Of a stretch of 44,382 nt of DNA, positions 17,056 through 25,969 are shown one piece after another. The position numbers and the translations under genes were made by a program. The stretch spans positions 1 to 44,382 of the forward strand of contig JAFQRJ010000011.1 in NCBI GenBank assembly GCA_017410145.1. Direction: 5' to 3'. The stretch is from Tyzzerella sp. Lineage in GTDB: Bacteria > Bacillota > Clostridia > Lachnospirales > Lachnospiraceae. The first letter of the stretch is position 1, and every line of letters begins with the position of its first letter. The notes beneath the pieces are model-generated. The model did no database searches. It was not told the DNA's origin and saw only the letters and a program-made list of their open reading frames with translations.

Positions 17056-19233
17056 TTACACAATGTTCCAAACCACTTGGTAACTTGTATGCACTCTCAT
17101 CCACACAGACAATGGCAATCCGCCATTCATCAATGCTGCTCCGCTGTATGATTGACCGGTAGCTGCATCTGCATAAATGGCATCCGGCACAAGACCTTTC
17201 ATCTTGATATAACTGAATTCGTTATGTCCTTTTTGATCTATTTTTACAACATTCAGCATTGCCTGACTTCCATCCTCAGAGACAAATTGCCATGCTGCAA
17301 ATTTATCCTCCAAAGGACTCGTTAACCGGTAATACTTTCCTGTCTGAATTAATTTTGCATACGTTTTATATGTTTTTATCTGTTCCTTAATGACTTTCTT
17401 TTCTTCCTCACTCAGCTTCGCCGGATTCAATTCGTAACCGAAGGTTCCTTCCATTGCCACTATCCCTCTAGTTGACATATCTACATTTCGTCCAGTCAGA
17501 TAATTTGGCACATCTGTTACATGCGAACCATTTGCTGAGATTGGATAGAAGAATGAGGTTCCATATTGTATGTGAATACGGTCAATTGGGTCTGTATTAT
17601 CACTGCCCCATATCTGTGGTGTGTAATACAACATACCTGCATCAAATCTTCCACCTCCACCACAACAACCTTCTATCAGTATGTTCGGATATCGCTCACG
17701 CAATCTTTCTGCGAACTCATATACTCCGAGCACATAGTCATATGTTACTTTTCCTTGCAATGTTTTCGCGGAATAAATATCATCCAAGCTTCGATTCATA
17801 TCCCACTTAATGTACTCTACATTTCCTTGGTCTAACACTGCACAAATCTGTTCAAAGATACAATCCCTAACTTCCTTTCTCGTGAAGTCAAGTACCAATT
17901 GGTCTCTAGACACAATTGGATTTCTGTTAGGCTGTTTTAATATCCAATCTGGATGAGCGCGATATAAATCACTGTCTTCAGATACCATTTCTGGTTCAAT
18001 CCAAATTCCAAATTTTACGCCCAAATCATTGATTCTTTGAATCAATTCACCTAGTGTACAACCGAGTTTTTCTTCATTTACTTTCCAGTCGCCTAGACTA
18101 GTTCTGTCATCTTGACGGTTTCCAAACCATCCATCGTCCATCACAAGCAAATCAATTCCTAGTTCTGCTGCCTGTTCCGCCATTTGATAGATGGTCTCAC
18201 CATTGAAATCAAAGTACGCTGCTTCCCAGCTATTTAGAACAATCGGCCTTACTGCATGCTGATACATTCCTCGCACAATGTGTTCTCTGATACAACGATG
18301 ATAACGATGTGAAAGCTCCGCAAATCCTTGGTTAGAATATGTCAGAATCGTTTCTGGCACAATGAGTGTCTCACCTTGTGCTAATGGATAATGGAATCCA
18401 TCACGATGAAGCCCCATCGTCGCTCTCGTTGTTCCAAACTGGTCTTTTTCCGCTTCAAACAAGAAGTTTCCGCTATACACAAACAACATGCCATAGCAAC
18501 TTCCACTGTCTTCTGTTGCATTTTTTTCTGCCAAAACAACAGCTGGATTATATTGATGACTCGAATGTCCTCTATTACTATCAATCATCTGGCGCGAATG
18601 ACAAATCGCAGTTCTCTCGAATTGACGTTCCATGGTTGCACGCCCCCAGAAACGAATCAAATCATAGTCTCCTGCTAAGAGGTCAAGATTGGCCGAAGCT
18701 GCTTTTTCAACCACAACCTGTTCTTGTCCTCCATTGATAATCAATGCACTCCTGGTGATGATATCTTCTTCCTCTAATACACCATATAACAGCTTTACCT
18801 GTAATTTGGTAATAGGGTCCTCTAATAGAATAGAAAGAGTTTCTGCTTCCTGCTGCGTCGCATACACCGCAGGAAGCCCTTCTAATTGATATTTACCTTT
18901 TTCTATGTGATGTTCCACATAACGTAAATCACAACACTCTGAACCATCTGTGTTCCGTACAATCAATGCATTATTTCGAAAATCCCCTGTTCCTACAGTT
19001 GGATATTCTCTTGGTAATACGCCCATAGAGTAGGAACGATCTTGCCCAAGTTCATATGGAACTCCTGCAAAACATCTTGGTTGATGAAGTACAAGATAAT
19101 CCATGTTGTACTCTACTCGGTCACCATAATATAAATGAAGTAAAACACCATGTTCATCGGCTTTCATTTGATAAGTGGTATTTGCCGTTTGCAATGAAAA
19201 GACTCTATTTTCTTTATCAAATAATATTGCCAT
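17056..19233 (-). CDS. GH36 alpha-galactosidase
   Basis: A 725-aa cytosolic enzyme that removes terminal alpha-galactose from imported oligosaccharides. GH36 landmarks: PIVLNSWEAAYFDFNGE (about 330-346), LLVMDDGWFGNRQDDRTSLG, KFGIWIEPEMVSEDSDL, the nucleophile D478 in YIKWDMNR, and the acid/base D545 in IWGSDNTDP after the cysteine/glycine stretch EGCCGGGGRFD. Length is normal for tetrameric bacterial members (AgaA/RafA type). No signal peptide. It starts 1 base after the 1238-aa protein gene, whose last codons CTA GGA GTT include its AGGAG ribosome binding site, and ends 19 bases before the giant gene. It is therefore embedded between two secreted repeat proteins. Confidence 0.95.
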   Translation of the reverse strand: MAILFDKENRVFSLQTANTTYQMKADEHGVLLHLYYGDRVEYNMDYLVLHQPRCFAGVPYELGQDRSYSMGVLPREYPTVGTGDFRNNALIVRNTDGSECCDLRYVEHHIEKGKYQLEGLPAVYATQQEAETLSILLEDPITKLQVKLLYGVLEEEDIITRSALIINGGQEQVVVEKAASANLDLLAGDYDLIRFWGRATMERQFERTAICHSRQMIDSNRGHSSHQYNPAVVLAEKNATEDSGSCYGMLFVYSGNFLFEAEKDQFGTTRATMGLHRDGFHYPLAQGETLIVPETILTYSNQGFAELSHRYHRCIREHIVRGMYQHAVRPIVLNSWEAAYFDFNGETIYQMAEQAAELGIDLLVMDDGWFGNRQDDRTSLGDWKVNEEKLGCTLGELIQRINDLGVKFGIWIEPEMVSEDSDLYRAHPDWILKQPNRNPIVSRDQLVLDFTRKEVRDCIFEQICAVLDQGNVEYIKWDMNRSLDDIYSAKTLQGKVTYDYVLGVYEFAERLRERYPNILIEGCCGGGGRFDAGMLYYTPQIWGSDNTDPIDRIHIQYGTSFFYPISANGSHVTDVPNYLTGRNVDMSTRGIVAMEGTFGYELNPAKLSEEEKKVIKEQIKTYKTYAKLIQTGKYYRLTSPLEDKFAAWQFVSEDGSQAMLNVVKIDQKGHNEFSYIKMKGLVPDAIYADAATGQSYSGAALMNGGLPLSVWMRVHTSYQVVWNIV

Positions 19234-19234
19234 T

Positions 19235-22200
19235 TTACAAAACTCCTAATGTTTTTTTCCAATTGCTGTCAAATCCGTAGATAGATAAATCTGATTTTGT
19301 TTCTACTGATTTTGCTTTAAACGGCCCATTAAATACCTTGACACGCAATGTTCTTGTCAGTTGCTCTACTGCAGCATCCTCTACGGTGAAATGCTGGTCG
19401 TTATATAACTTGCCATTTACGTAAACACCTAATTTCAGATTGTATATGTCTTCTGCCACTTCAAGAAGGTCAAAGGTAATTCTGATTGTAAGGTCCTTAT
19501 TTGCAAATGTATCAAGTCCCAGTACTTCTGGTTTCATATAAGTAACTGTCTTTTCTCCATCACCGCTTGGGTCAACAAAGACAAGCCAGATTTGGTCTTT
19601 CTTTGTATAGATAACAGAAAGACCGCCCCAGTCATTTCCTCCGATTTCCAATCTGTCTTCTGCTGCTGTAGTCGAGAAGTTCAAGATACTTGTAAATGCA
19701 CTTCCATCAAAGCTCGCATAATCACAGTAATTACGTTTTGTATATGCTTCTTTTACATCGATATCAAAAATCGAAAAATCATGCAGAGTCAACTCTTCAT
19801 ATTTCACCGTATTGATCTTAAAAGTTCCATTTTCGGAACCGATTGTCCAAACACGCTTCAATACATCAAGTTCCACATTATCTACTGTAATTGCTTCAAA
19901 ATTATACAAAATTTTATTAATGTAAATTTCCATTGTAAGCGTATTCTTTGTAGCTGTTCCTTTGATTCTAAAGGTGAATCTCCACTCATGTTTATCATTC
20001 AGTGAGGATACTCCTGCCTTTTTCGCTGTCAATGTTTCCAGTTTTGTTTCTTCTCCAGCAGAATCAACATAGTCTACGCTGATGCTTCCGTCCTTTTTCA
20101 TCTGCAAGCGAATACCTGCATCTTCGGAACCGAACAACATATAATCGCCAGATTTATCTGAGAAGCTCATTTTTGCTGTTATAGCCGTTGCATCCAGCAA
20201 ATTGCTGTCATATGTAGCCACATGAACCTTCTTCTGAATAGAACTGCTATCTAATCCAAAATCCGAAGGTGTTAATTCCGTGAATGGTGTTTCAACCGGA
20301 ATTTCCAACATAATAGAACCTTTGTGGCCATCTCCTGTAAAGGTACTCATACCATTTCCCATTCCCTTTACGTTCTTATATGTCACTTCATCAACTACAA
20401 CATCATTAATCCACAATACATAAGTTGCATCACAAGATTCTTCCACACCAAATCCTTCGCCAAAGATAGTACCAAACTTCATGTTGAATTTATCCGTAAT
20501 TGCATTTAATCCTAATTTCTCCGGAGTGTATGTCTGCTTTAATCCGGAAAGTGCCTGCTCGATAATCAGGTTACCGTCTTGTGTATACATACGATATCCA
20601 TGCCATTGATTTGGACTCGCATATGTGAAATAGGTACTTGCTGTTTCCGGCCATGTGATATTAACATCCAAGTATTTGTTGTTTAAATCACCTTTCTGAC
20701 ATTCTACCCATACTGTATTGTGTTTGTACTCACCATCGAAATGCTTGAAATCACCGATTGTTACTCGTGAGAATCCCATTTCTTCCGGTGTTTTTTGTTC
20801 CAACACTTTTGGCATTGGGTCACTTACTATAACAGTGTCATTACTTCCACCATCTAAGAAATTCAAGTTGCTTCCCATTCCCTTTGCACCGGTGTAAGTT
20901 ACCTTATCAATCAATACATCATTGATCCACAAGTAGTAAGTGGCATCACATGCGTCAGCTGTACCAAATCCTTCTCCAAACTGCACGCCAAACTTCAAAT
21001 TGAATTTGTCAGTTATTACTCGAAGTCCTAATTTATCTGTATTGTATGACTTTTTATGAGTACTACCGGAATTGCCAAGTGCCTGGTCAATCTCAAGTTC
21101 CCCGCTGCCATTCACATAAATACGGTATCCATACCATTGACTAGTGTTTGTTGCAAAAGCAAGCATTGCACTACTCTTCGCCGGCATTGTCAAATCTACA
21201 TCCAGATATTTGTTATTCAGACTTCCATCTTTATATGGCTGGTTCACGGTATTTCCGGAATATGATGTATATGAATGTGCAAAATCTTCTATGGTTACTC
21301 TTGAAAGTCCAACTTCTTCCGGTGTTTTTTGTATAAGAGGTTCACTTACCCAAAGCTTTGTTCCGCCCAAGAAGTTCATGGTATCACCAACTGCCGCTTT
21401 CTCATGTGTCACACGGTCAATTAGCACATCGTTAATCCACATGGTATAGGTTGCTTCGGTATCTCCTGAACCATAGCCTTCCGGAAAATCCACTCCAAAT
21501 TTGAAATTAAATTGATCTGTAATATTTTCCAAACCAAGTTTCTTTGCTGAATAAGTTACTTTTTTGCTGTTGTATCCTTTGTTATATACACACTCTACAG
21601 TAAGCTTGCTGTTTTGGATGTAGATACGATATCCGGTCCATTTACCGGAAGCTGCAAAAACCAGGGTTGCACTACTGCTACCTGTAGCTTGCAAATCTAC
21701 ATCCAAATATTTGTGATTTACACTTCCACCACTATATGCTGTGTTCGTTGAATCAGAAGAGTAAGGACCATAAGAATGTCCGAACTGATCAATGGTCACT
21801 CTTGTAAATCCAAGTTCTTCCGGCGTCTTCTGTTCAAGTGGTGCACTGAATGTAATTGTTGCACCGCCGATAATATGTGCTTGATTTCCCATTCCGGTTG
21901 CATTTTCGTAAGAAACCGTATCAATCAACACATCATTAATCCACAATGTATAACTGATATCACAAGCTCCTGCTCCAAATCCTTCTCCGAAGGTTGTTCC
22001 GAATTTCAAATTAAATCTCTCTGTAATTGAATCTAATTCCAATTGTTTAACAGAATATGTTTTCTCACCAGCAGCGCACCATACACTAAGGTTTCCACTA
22101 CCATTTACATAGATTCTGTATCCATCCCAAAGACCTTTTGAGGCATATACCAAATATGCACTGTTTGTAGCTGCCATTGTCATATCTACATCTAGGTATT

Positions 22201-22951
22201 TATTATTCAGACTTGTGCCAGTATAAGTACTACCAGACGTATTACCTGAGTAGGACTGATACCCAAGTCCTACTTCTGTAATTGCAACCTTTGTAAAACC
22301 TAATTCTTCTGGGCTTTTCTGCTCTGGTTTCGGTTCAACAGGTTCACTAAATGTAATCTTTGCTCCCCCGATTACATGTGCCTGATTTCCCATACTCTTT
22401 GCTCCGGCGTATGTCACCTTATCAATCAACACATTATTAATCCACAAAACATAGGTCGCATCGCAATCTCCAGAACCAAATCCTTCTCCAAAGGTTGTTC
22501 CAAATTTCAAATTGAACGTATCCGTTATGGCATTCAGGCCCAAATCTTTCGCTGTATATGATTTACTATGAGTACTACCTGCATTGCCATATGCCTGGTC
22601 TACTACAAGATTGCCGTCACCGTTTACATAAATTCTGTATCCGTCCCAAAGTCCTGTTGCTGCATACACCAGATAGGCACTGCTTGCAGCTGCCATTGTC
22701 ATATCTACATCCAGATATTTGTTATTCAGACTATCTCCGCTATATGTACCCCCGGCCGTGTTGCCCGAATAGGATTGATAGTTTAATCCGACATCTGTAA
22801 TCGACACCTTTGTAAATCCCATTTCTTCCGGTGTTTTCTGTTCTACGCCTTCTGCCTTACTAACCAATGGTCCGTATTGCATCACCAACCCAGATATCAG
22901 GCAGATTGCAAGCAATATAGAACAAATTTTCTTAAACATTATATTTTTCAT
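19235..22951 (-). CDS. Secreted repeat protein, paralogue of the giant protein
   Basis: A 1238-aa exported protein. ATG 22951 has GGAGG 9 bases upstream. The signal peptide (KKICSILLAICLISGLVMQYGPLVSKAEG) shares the unusual MQYGPL stretch with the giant protein. Five clear TPEE/SPEE repeats begin near nucleotides 22840, 22320, 21830, 21325 and 20797. Two diverged copies follow from about 20280 (ELTPSDFGLDSSS) and 19790 (ELTLHDFSIFD); they keep the FTFRIKG/IRITFDL and YINKILYN/YVNGKLYN strands but lose the LDVD-GYRIY core. No GH-like domain, dockerin, anchor or SLH is present, so it appears to be made only of binding modules. Role: probably glycan capture outside the cell, inferred from the fold-like pattern and operon context. 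Confidence 0.87.
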   Translation of the reverse strand: MKNIMFKKICSILLAICLISGLVMQYGPLVSKAEGVEQKTPEEMGFTKVSITDVGLNYQSYSGNTAGGTYSGDSLNNKYLDVDMTMAAASSAYLVYAATGLWDGYRIYVNGDGNLVVDQAYGNAGSTHSKSYTAKDLGLNAITDTFNLKFGTTFGEGFGSGDCDATYVLWINNVLIDKVTYAGAKSMGNQAHVIGGAKITFSEPVEPKPEQKSPEELGFTKVAITEVGLGYQSYSGNTSGSTYTGTSLNNKYLDVDMTMAATNSAYLVYASKGLWDGYRIYVNGSGNLSVWCAAGEKTYSVKQLELDSITERFNLKFGTTFGEGFGAGACDISYTLWINDVLIDTVSYENATGMGNQAHIIGGATITFSAPLEQKTPEELGFTRVTIDQFGHSYGPYSSDSTNTAYSGGSVNHKYLDVDLQATGSSSATLVFAASGKWTGYRIYIQNSKLTVECVYNKGYNSKKVTYSAKKLGLENITDQFNFKFGVDFPEGYGSGDTEATYTMWINDVLIDRVTHEKAAVGDTMNFLGGTKLWVSEPLIQKTPEEVGLSRVTIEDFAHSYTSYSGNTVNQPYKDGSLNNKYLDVDLTMPAKSSAMLAFATNTSQWYGYRIYVNGSGELEIDQALGNSGSTHKKSYNTDKLGLRVITDKFNLKFGVQFGEGFGTADACDATYYLWINDVLIDKVTYTGAKGMGSNLNFLDGGSNDTVIVSDPMPKVLEQKTPEEMGFSRVTIGDFKHFDGEYKHNTVWVECQKGDLNNKYLDVNITWPETASTYFTYASPNQWHGYRMYTQDGNLIIEQALSGLKQTYTPEKLGLNAITDKFNMKFGTIFGEGFGVEESCDATYVLWINDVVVDEVTYKNVKGMGNGMSTFTGDGHKGSIMLEIPVETPFTELTPSDFGLDSSSIQKKVHVATYDSNLLDATAITAKMSFSDKSGDYMLFGSEDAGIRLQMKKDGSISVDYVDSAGEETKLETLTAKKAGVSSLNDKHEWRFTFRIKGTATKNTLTMEIYINKILYNFEAITVDNVELDVLKRVWTIGSENGTFKINTVKYEELTLHDFSIFDIDVKEAYTKRNYCDYASFDGSAFTSILNFSTTAAEDRLEIGGNDWGGLSVIYTKKDQIWLVFVDPSGDGEKTVTYMKPEVLGLDTFANKDLTIRITFDLLEVAEDIYNLKLGVYVNGKLYNDQHFTVEDAAVEQLTRTLRVKVFNGPFKAKSVETKSDLSIYGFDSNWKKTLGVL
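19240..22845 (-). repeat. Repeat array in the 1238-aa protein (five clear, two diverged units)
   Basis: Units of about 490-530 bp encode the same module as in the giant protein. By residue patterns, unit 1 pairs with giant unit 5 (THSK-YTAKDLGL), unit 2 with giant unit 6 (WCAAGEKTYS), unit 3 with giant unit 4 (LDVDLQATxxSSA, ASGKWTG, GDTMNFLGGT) and unit 5 with giant unit 2 (YTxDGNL-EQALSG). The order is thus rearranged between the two genes. Confidence 0.85.
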
Positions 22952-22981
22952 CCTCAAATTCCTCCTTCATTGCTTGCTAAA

Positions 22982-24412
22982 TTACTCAAATACTACAAGT
23001 GCACTATTTCCGGCTGACAATGTCAGTTCCAAATTGTTTCCGGAAATGTTACTTTCTTTTGCATCTTGAATCACTGTTACATTGCAGTTTTTCACAAAAT
23101 CCAAATTGATTTTCTGTGCATATTCCATGTCATAGTTCACTACATACAAAGCTGTTTTTCCTTGATAGTTAAAACAACCAATCAGTGCTTCTCCGGAAGC
23201 ACCTTTTAGTTCACGCCATGAAGTGCCTTCCATCAAATATTCTCCGGCATCTCCCATGTGTGTTTTAACATCTTCTGTTGTTGCTATGACACCCACATTT
23301 GCAGCGTTCATAAGAACCTCGTCAACCGCTGCAATTTGTGCATTCATATCTTGCGCGTAGTAATACCAACGAGTTTTATTTCCCCATGCACCAATCAAAC
23401 CATTTCTCTGGAAGTCAAATGGCTCTGTGAGAGAATAAGCAAACCAATATGGTTGAATCAGCATAAAATACTGAATACCTTTTGCACCACATGCAAGCAG
23501 GGTTCCTACATTCCAGAAGAACTGTCCTCGATTTGGATAGTAACCTTCCGTATCAAAATGAAGCTGATTATCATTCCACTGTGAACCACACTGTGCAAAC
23601 GCATAATACGGAAGACCTGCTTCCTCAGCAGCCTTGCGCATTACAAAAATATTTTTGAAGTAATTCTCAGAGTTTTGTAAGCCTTCTTCCTTATTAAATG
23701 GGTAAAGGTCATATCCTAAATACACCGGATTACACAACTTTAAATAATCCGATACATATTGTTCATATGCCTCATCCGGTCCCAATCCGATTGGAAAAAG
23801 GTTTCCATAACCGAAATGACCTAGCTCTGTCATTTTGGTAAAGATTGAAGCGAAATCTTCCACAAACACACCCTTATCCGCTGTATTTCGATACTCTGTG
23901 TGGTAAGGCTCATCTTTGATGTAGTTACCACAGTAAGCCGGATAGTTGGAATAATCATTAATATAAGTATCTATCTGCTCAATCGTTAAATCACCTGTCA
24001 GAATACGTGAATCATTTACCAAAAGTCCCATTCCGTTCTTTTCTGCCAGTTCCAACATTTTCACAACGTGAGTTGGATAACTCTTATAATCGGTTCCGTT
24101 ATAACCAATCATATTGATTCCTGTTCCTGCAATTAATTCAAAGAACTCTTCTGAATAATAATCCGGCAATGTATTTCCGTTATAGCTATATGCAGAAGTG
24201 GCAGGACCGTAGAAAGCAATAATCGGCATAACATCTTCTCCGCCGATTGCATCGAAGCTATACTTATATACCTCTGCAGGTTCCATTGCTTCGATAACAA
24301 CTTCTTCAGATTTTCCTTTCCCGGTAACCATGCTGCATCCCGTCACTTGTAAGAGCATTACTGCTATAAGTAAGATGCTTACCAAACGATAAAATCTTTT
24401 ATTGTTCACCAT
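22982..24412 (-). CDS. Surface lipoprotein with a glycoside hydrolase-like domain
   Basis: A 476-aa lipoprotein. The N-terminus is hydrophobic and ends in the lipobox LQVTGC (C26), so the protein should be tethered to the outer face of the membrane. Residues 52-400 resemble a TIM-barrel glycosidase: GGEDVMPIIAFYGP, GINMIGYNG, MGLLVNDSR, NYIKDEPYH with D167-E168, FWNVGTLLACGAKGIQYF and QIAAVDEVLMN. The same landmarks occur in the giant protein (GGDDVMPIVGFNGP, NVIDEPTP, FWNVNTILAFGAKGIQWF, HIAAIDDVLM). The C-terminal 80 residues form a beta domain (GCFNYQGKTALYVVNYD). Only the DEP glutamate is an obvious catalytic candidate. I do not recognise the family number. Confidence 0.78.
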   Translation of the reverse strand: MVNNKRFYRLVSILLIAVMLLQVTGCSMVTGKGKSEEVVIEAMEPAEVYKYSFDAIGGEDVMPIIAFYGPATSAYSYNGNTLPDYYSEEFFELIAGTGINMIGYNGTDYKSYPTHVVKMLELAEKNGMGLLVNDSRILTGDLTIEQIDTYINDYSNYPAYCGNYIKDEPYHTEYRNTADKGVFVEDFASIFTKMTELGHFGYGNLFPIGLGPDEAYEQYVSDYLKLCNPVYLGYDLYPFNKEEGLQNSENYFKNIFVMRKAAEEAGLPYYAFAQCGSQWNDNQLHFDTEGYYPNRGQFFWNVGTLLACGAKGIQYFMLIQPYWFAYSLTEPFDFQRNGLIGAWGNKTRWYYYAQDMNAQIAAVDEVLMNAANVGVIATTEDVKTHMGDAGEYLMEGTSWRELKGASGEALIGCFNYQGKTALYVVNYDMEYAQKINLDFVKNCNVTVIQDAKESNISGNNLELTLSAGNSALVVFE

Positions 24413-25958
24413 TCTTCCTGCCTCCTTTCTTCCTTTTCCATATGAAACTTATTACTGTTCCACTGGCAATTAATACAACTGTCGTTGCCGCACTGACAAT
24501 CATAAGAACTTCTCCTGAGGATAATCCTTTTTCTTCTTGTGCTTTATTTTCGTCTTCTCTAAATACCATTTTTGTGTCTTCATCTGTCAGAACATAATCT
24601 TCTGCTGTTATCACGGAAGACTTATAGTCTGTGTCAACCAACGCTCCGTCTTTGTCCAAGTTCGTAATTTTTAAATTATCAATTGCGAATGTAGAGTTAC
24701 CGGAAGACCAGATACGCACATAGCCTTTTGCATAATCTTCATAATAATCAGTAGCAACTGTGGTATATTCCTTGTCTTTTGCTCCTTTTAACTGCAGGGT
24801 TCCTTTGCCATCCACCAAAGTGAATTTTACGGAATATCCAACATTATTTTCCTTGTCTACGAAATTGGTATCTTCCACTGCTACCTTCCAAGTCTTTTTA
24901 AGCCAGCTCTGTGCTATGGTGCTTCCCAATAAGAAGAAGTCTGTATCCTGTATATATCCTTCCCCCTCCGGAGCTTCATTCTGTTCTCCGAATCCCAGAC
25001 AAACACCTCCACTGGCTTTTACTTCAAGCCTTTTATCTTCATCGTAAATGTCTGTATATTGGAAGTACGGAACATCAAAACTAATCTCGAAATTGGAATA
25101 CTCATATCTCGTTCCTATGTATCCAAGACCTGCATTGTAAAACATGAACACTTTATTTCCGTTATAGTCTTCAATCTTTGCGTAACTTGGGAAACATCCA
25201 TTACTTCCTCTCACAAAAGAGGACATCGCACTTGCATCAAATTCCCCGTCTTCGAAATCTTCCTCTATATTCACATTTTCCGGTGTTTCATAAGATTGAA
25301 CAACTACTGAAAGTTCTGAAATTTCAGCTCCACAAGAACCTGTCTGTAAAATACCAAATCTTCCCTGACCGCTTACAGGAAGCTCTTTGTTGCAAATGTT
25401 CTTTCCATTTACGGCAACTGTAAAGTTTCCATTTGAGCCGATTGCCGCATTTAATGTAAACTTGGAATTTACGGAAATTCCACACTTTGCTTTGTCAACA
25501 AGAGTAATTGCTTCATCATCGCTATAAGCAATTACAGAACATACAATCCCACCATTGTTAGCAAAGACAATTTCCACATTTCCATTTTCCCCCGACTCGG
25601 CTTCAATATTCGCAAGCCCAAAGGCGAGAATGAACTGCTCGCCTTCCGGTAATTGTGTAATGCGCATTGCTGCAGAAGCTGTTATCAATGTATCCACCGC
25701 TGTACTCTTTTTAACAACACTCTTTGAGATGAATTTTGTCTGGTCTGTACTACTTGCCGCTGGAATCATTAATTTATTATCTTTCACATAAATGTTCTCA
25801 TCCCCGACATGCCACTCTGTCAAATTCACTTCTCCAGAGTCCGCCAGAAAGTCTGACGTTAGTTTTCTGGCACCAGCAAGAGCTGAAGTGTCCTGAAAGA
25901 AACATGCAACGAGTACAAGTACGAGTGATAAACTTAATACCCGAATTTTATTTTTCAT
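24399..25958 (-). CDS. Membrane-anchored surface protein with lectin-like beta domains
   Basis: A 519-aa exported protein: signal peptide (SLSLVLVLVACFFQDTSALA), two extracellular beta-rich domains (about 30-215 and 235-440), and a C-terminal anchor of one helix (GEVLMIVSAATTVVLIASGTVISFIW) followed by the positive KRKKGGRK stop. The first domain has LTEWHVGDENIYVKDNKLMI, FTVAVNGKNICNKELP and a FGILQTGSCGAEISELSV strand. The second begins IEEDFEDGEFDAS. These are typical of concanavalin A/LamG-like glycan binding domains (inference). It overlaps the lipoprotein start by 14 bases and follows the binding protein by 11. It is probably a cell-surface capture protein working with the importer. Confidence 0.75.
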   Translation of the reverse strand: MKNKIRVLSLSLVLVLVACFFQDTSALAGARKLTSDFLADSGEVNLTEWHVGDENIYVKDNKLMIPAASSTDQTKFISKSVVKKSTAVDTLITASAAMRITQLPEGEQFILAFGLANIEAESGENGNVEIVFANNGGIVCSVIAYSDDEAITLVDKAKCGISVNSKFTLNAAIGSNGNFTVAVNGKNICNKELPVSGQGRFGILQTGSCGAEISELSVVVQSYETPENVNIEEDFEDGEFDASAMSSFVRGSNGCFPSYAKIEDYNGNKVFMFYNAGLGYIGTRYEYSNFEISFDVPYFQYTDIYDEDKRLEVKASGGVCLGFGEQNEAPEGEGYIQDTDFFLLGSTIAQSWLKKTWKVAVEDTNFVDKENNVGYSVKFTLVDGKGTLQLKGAKDKEYTTVATDYYEDYAKGYVRIWSSGNSTFAIDNLKITNLDKDGALVDTDYKSSVITAEDYVLTDEDTKMVFREDENKAQEEKGLSSGEVLMIVSAATTVVLIASGTVISFIWKRKKGGRKNGEQ

Positions 25959-25969
25959 TCATTTTCACC

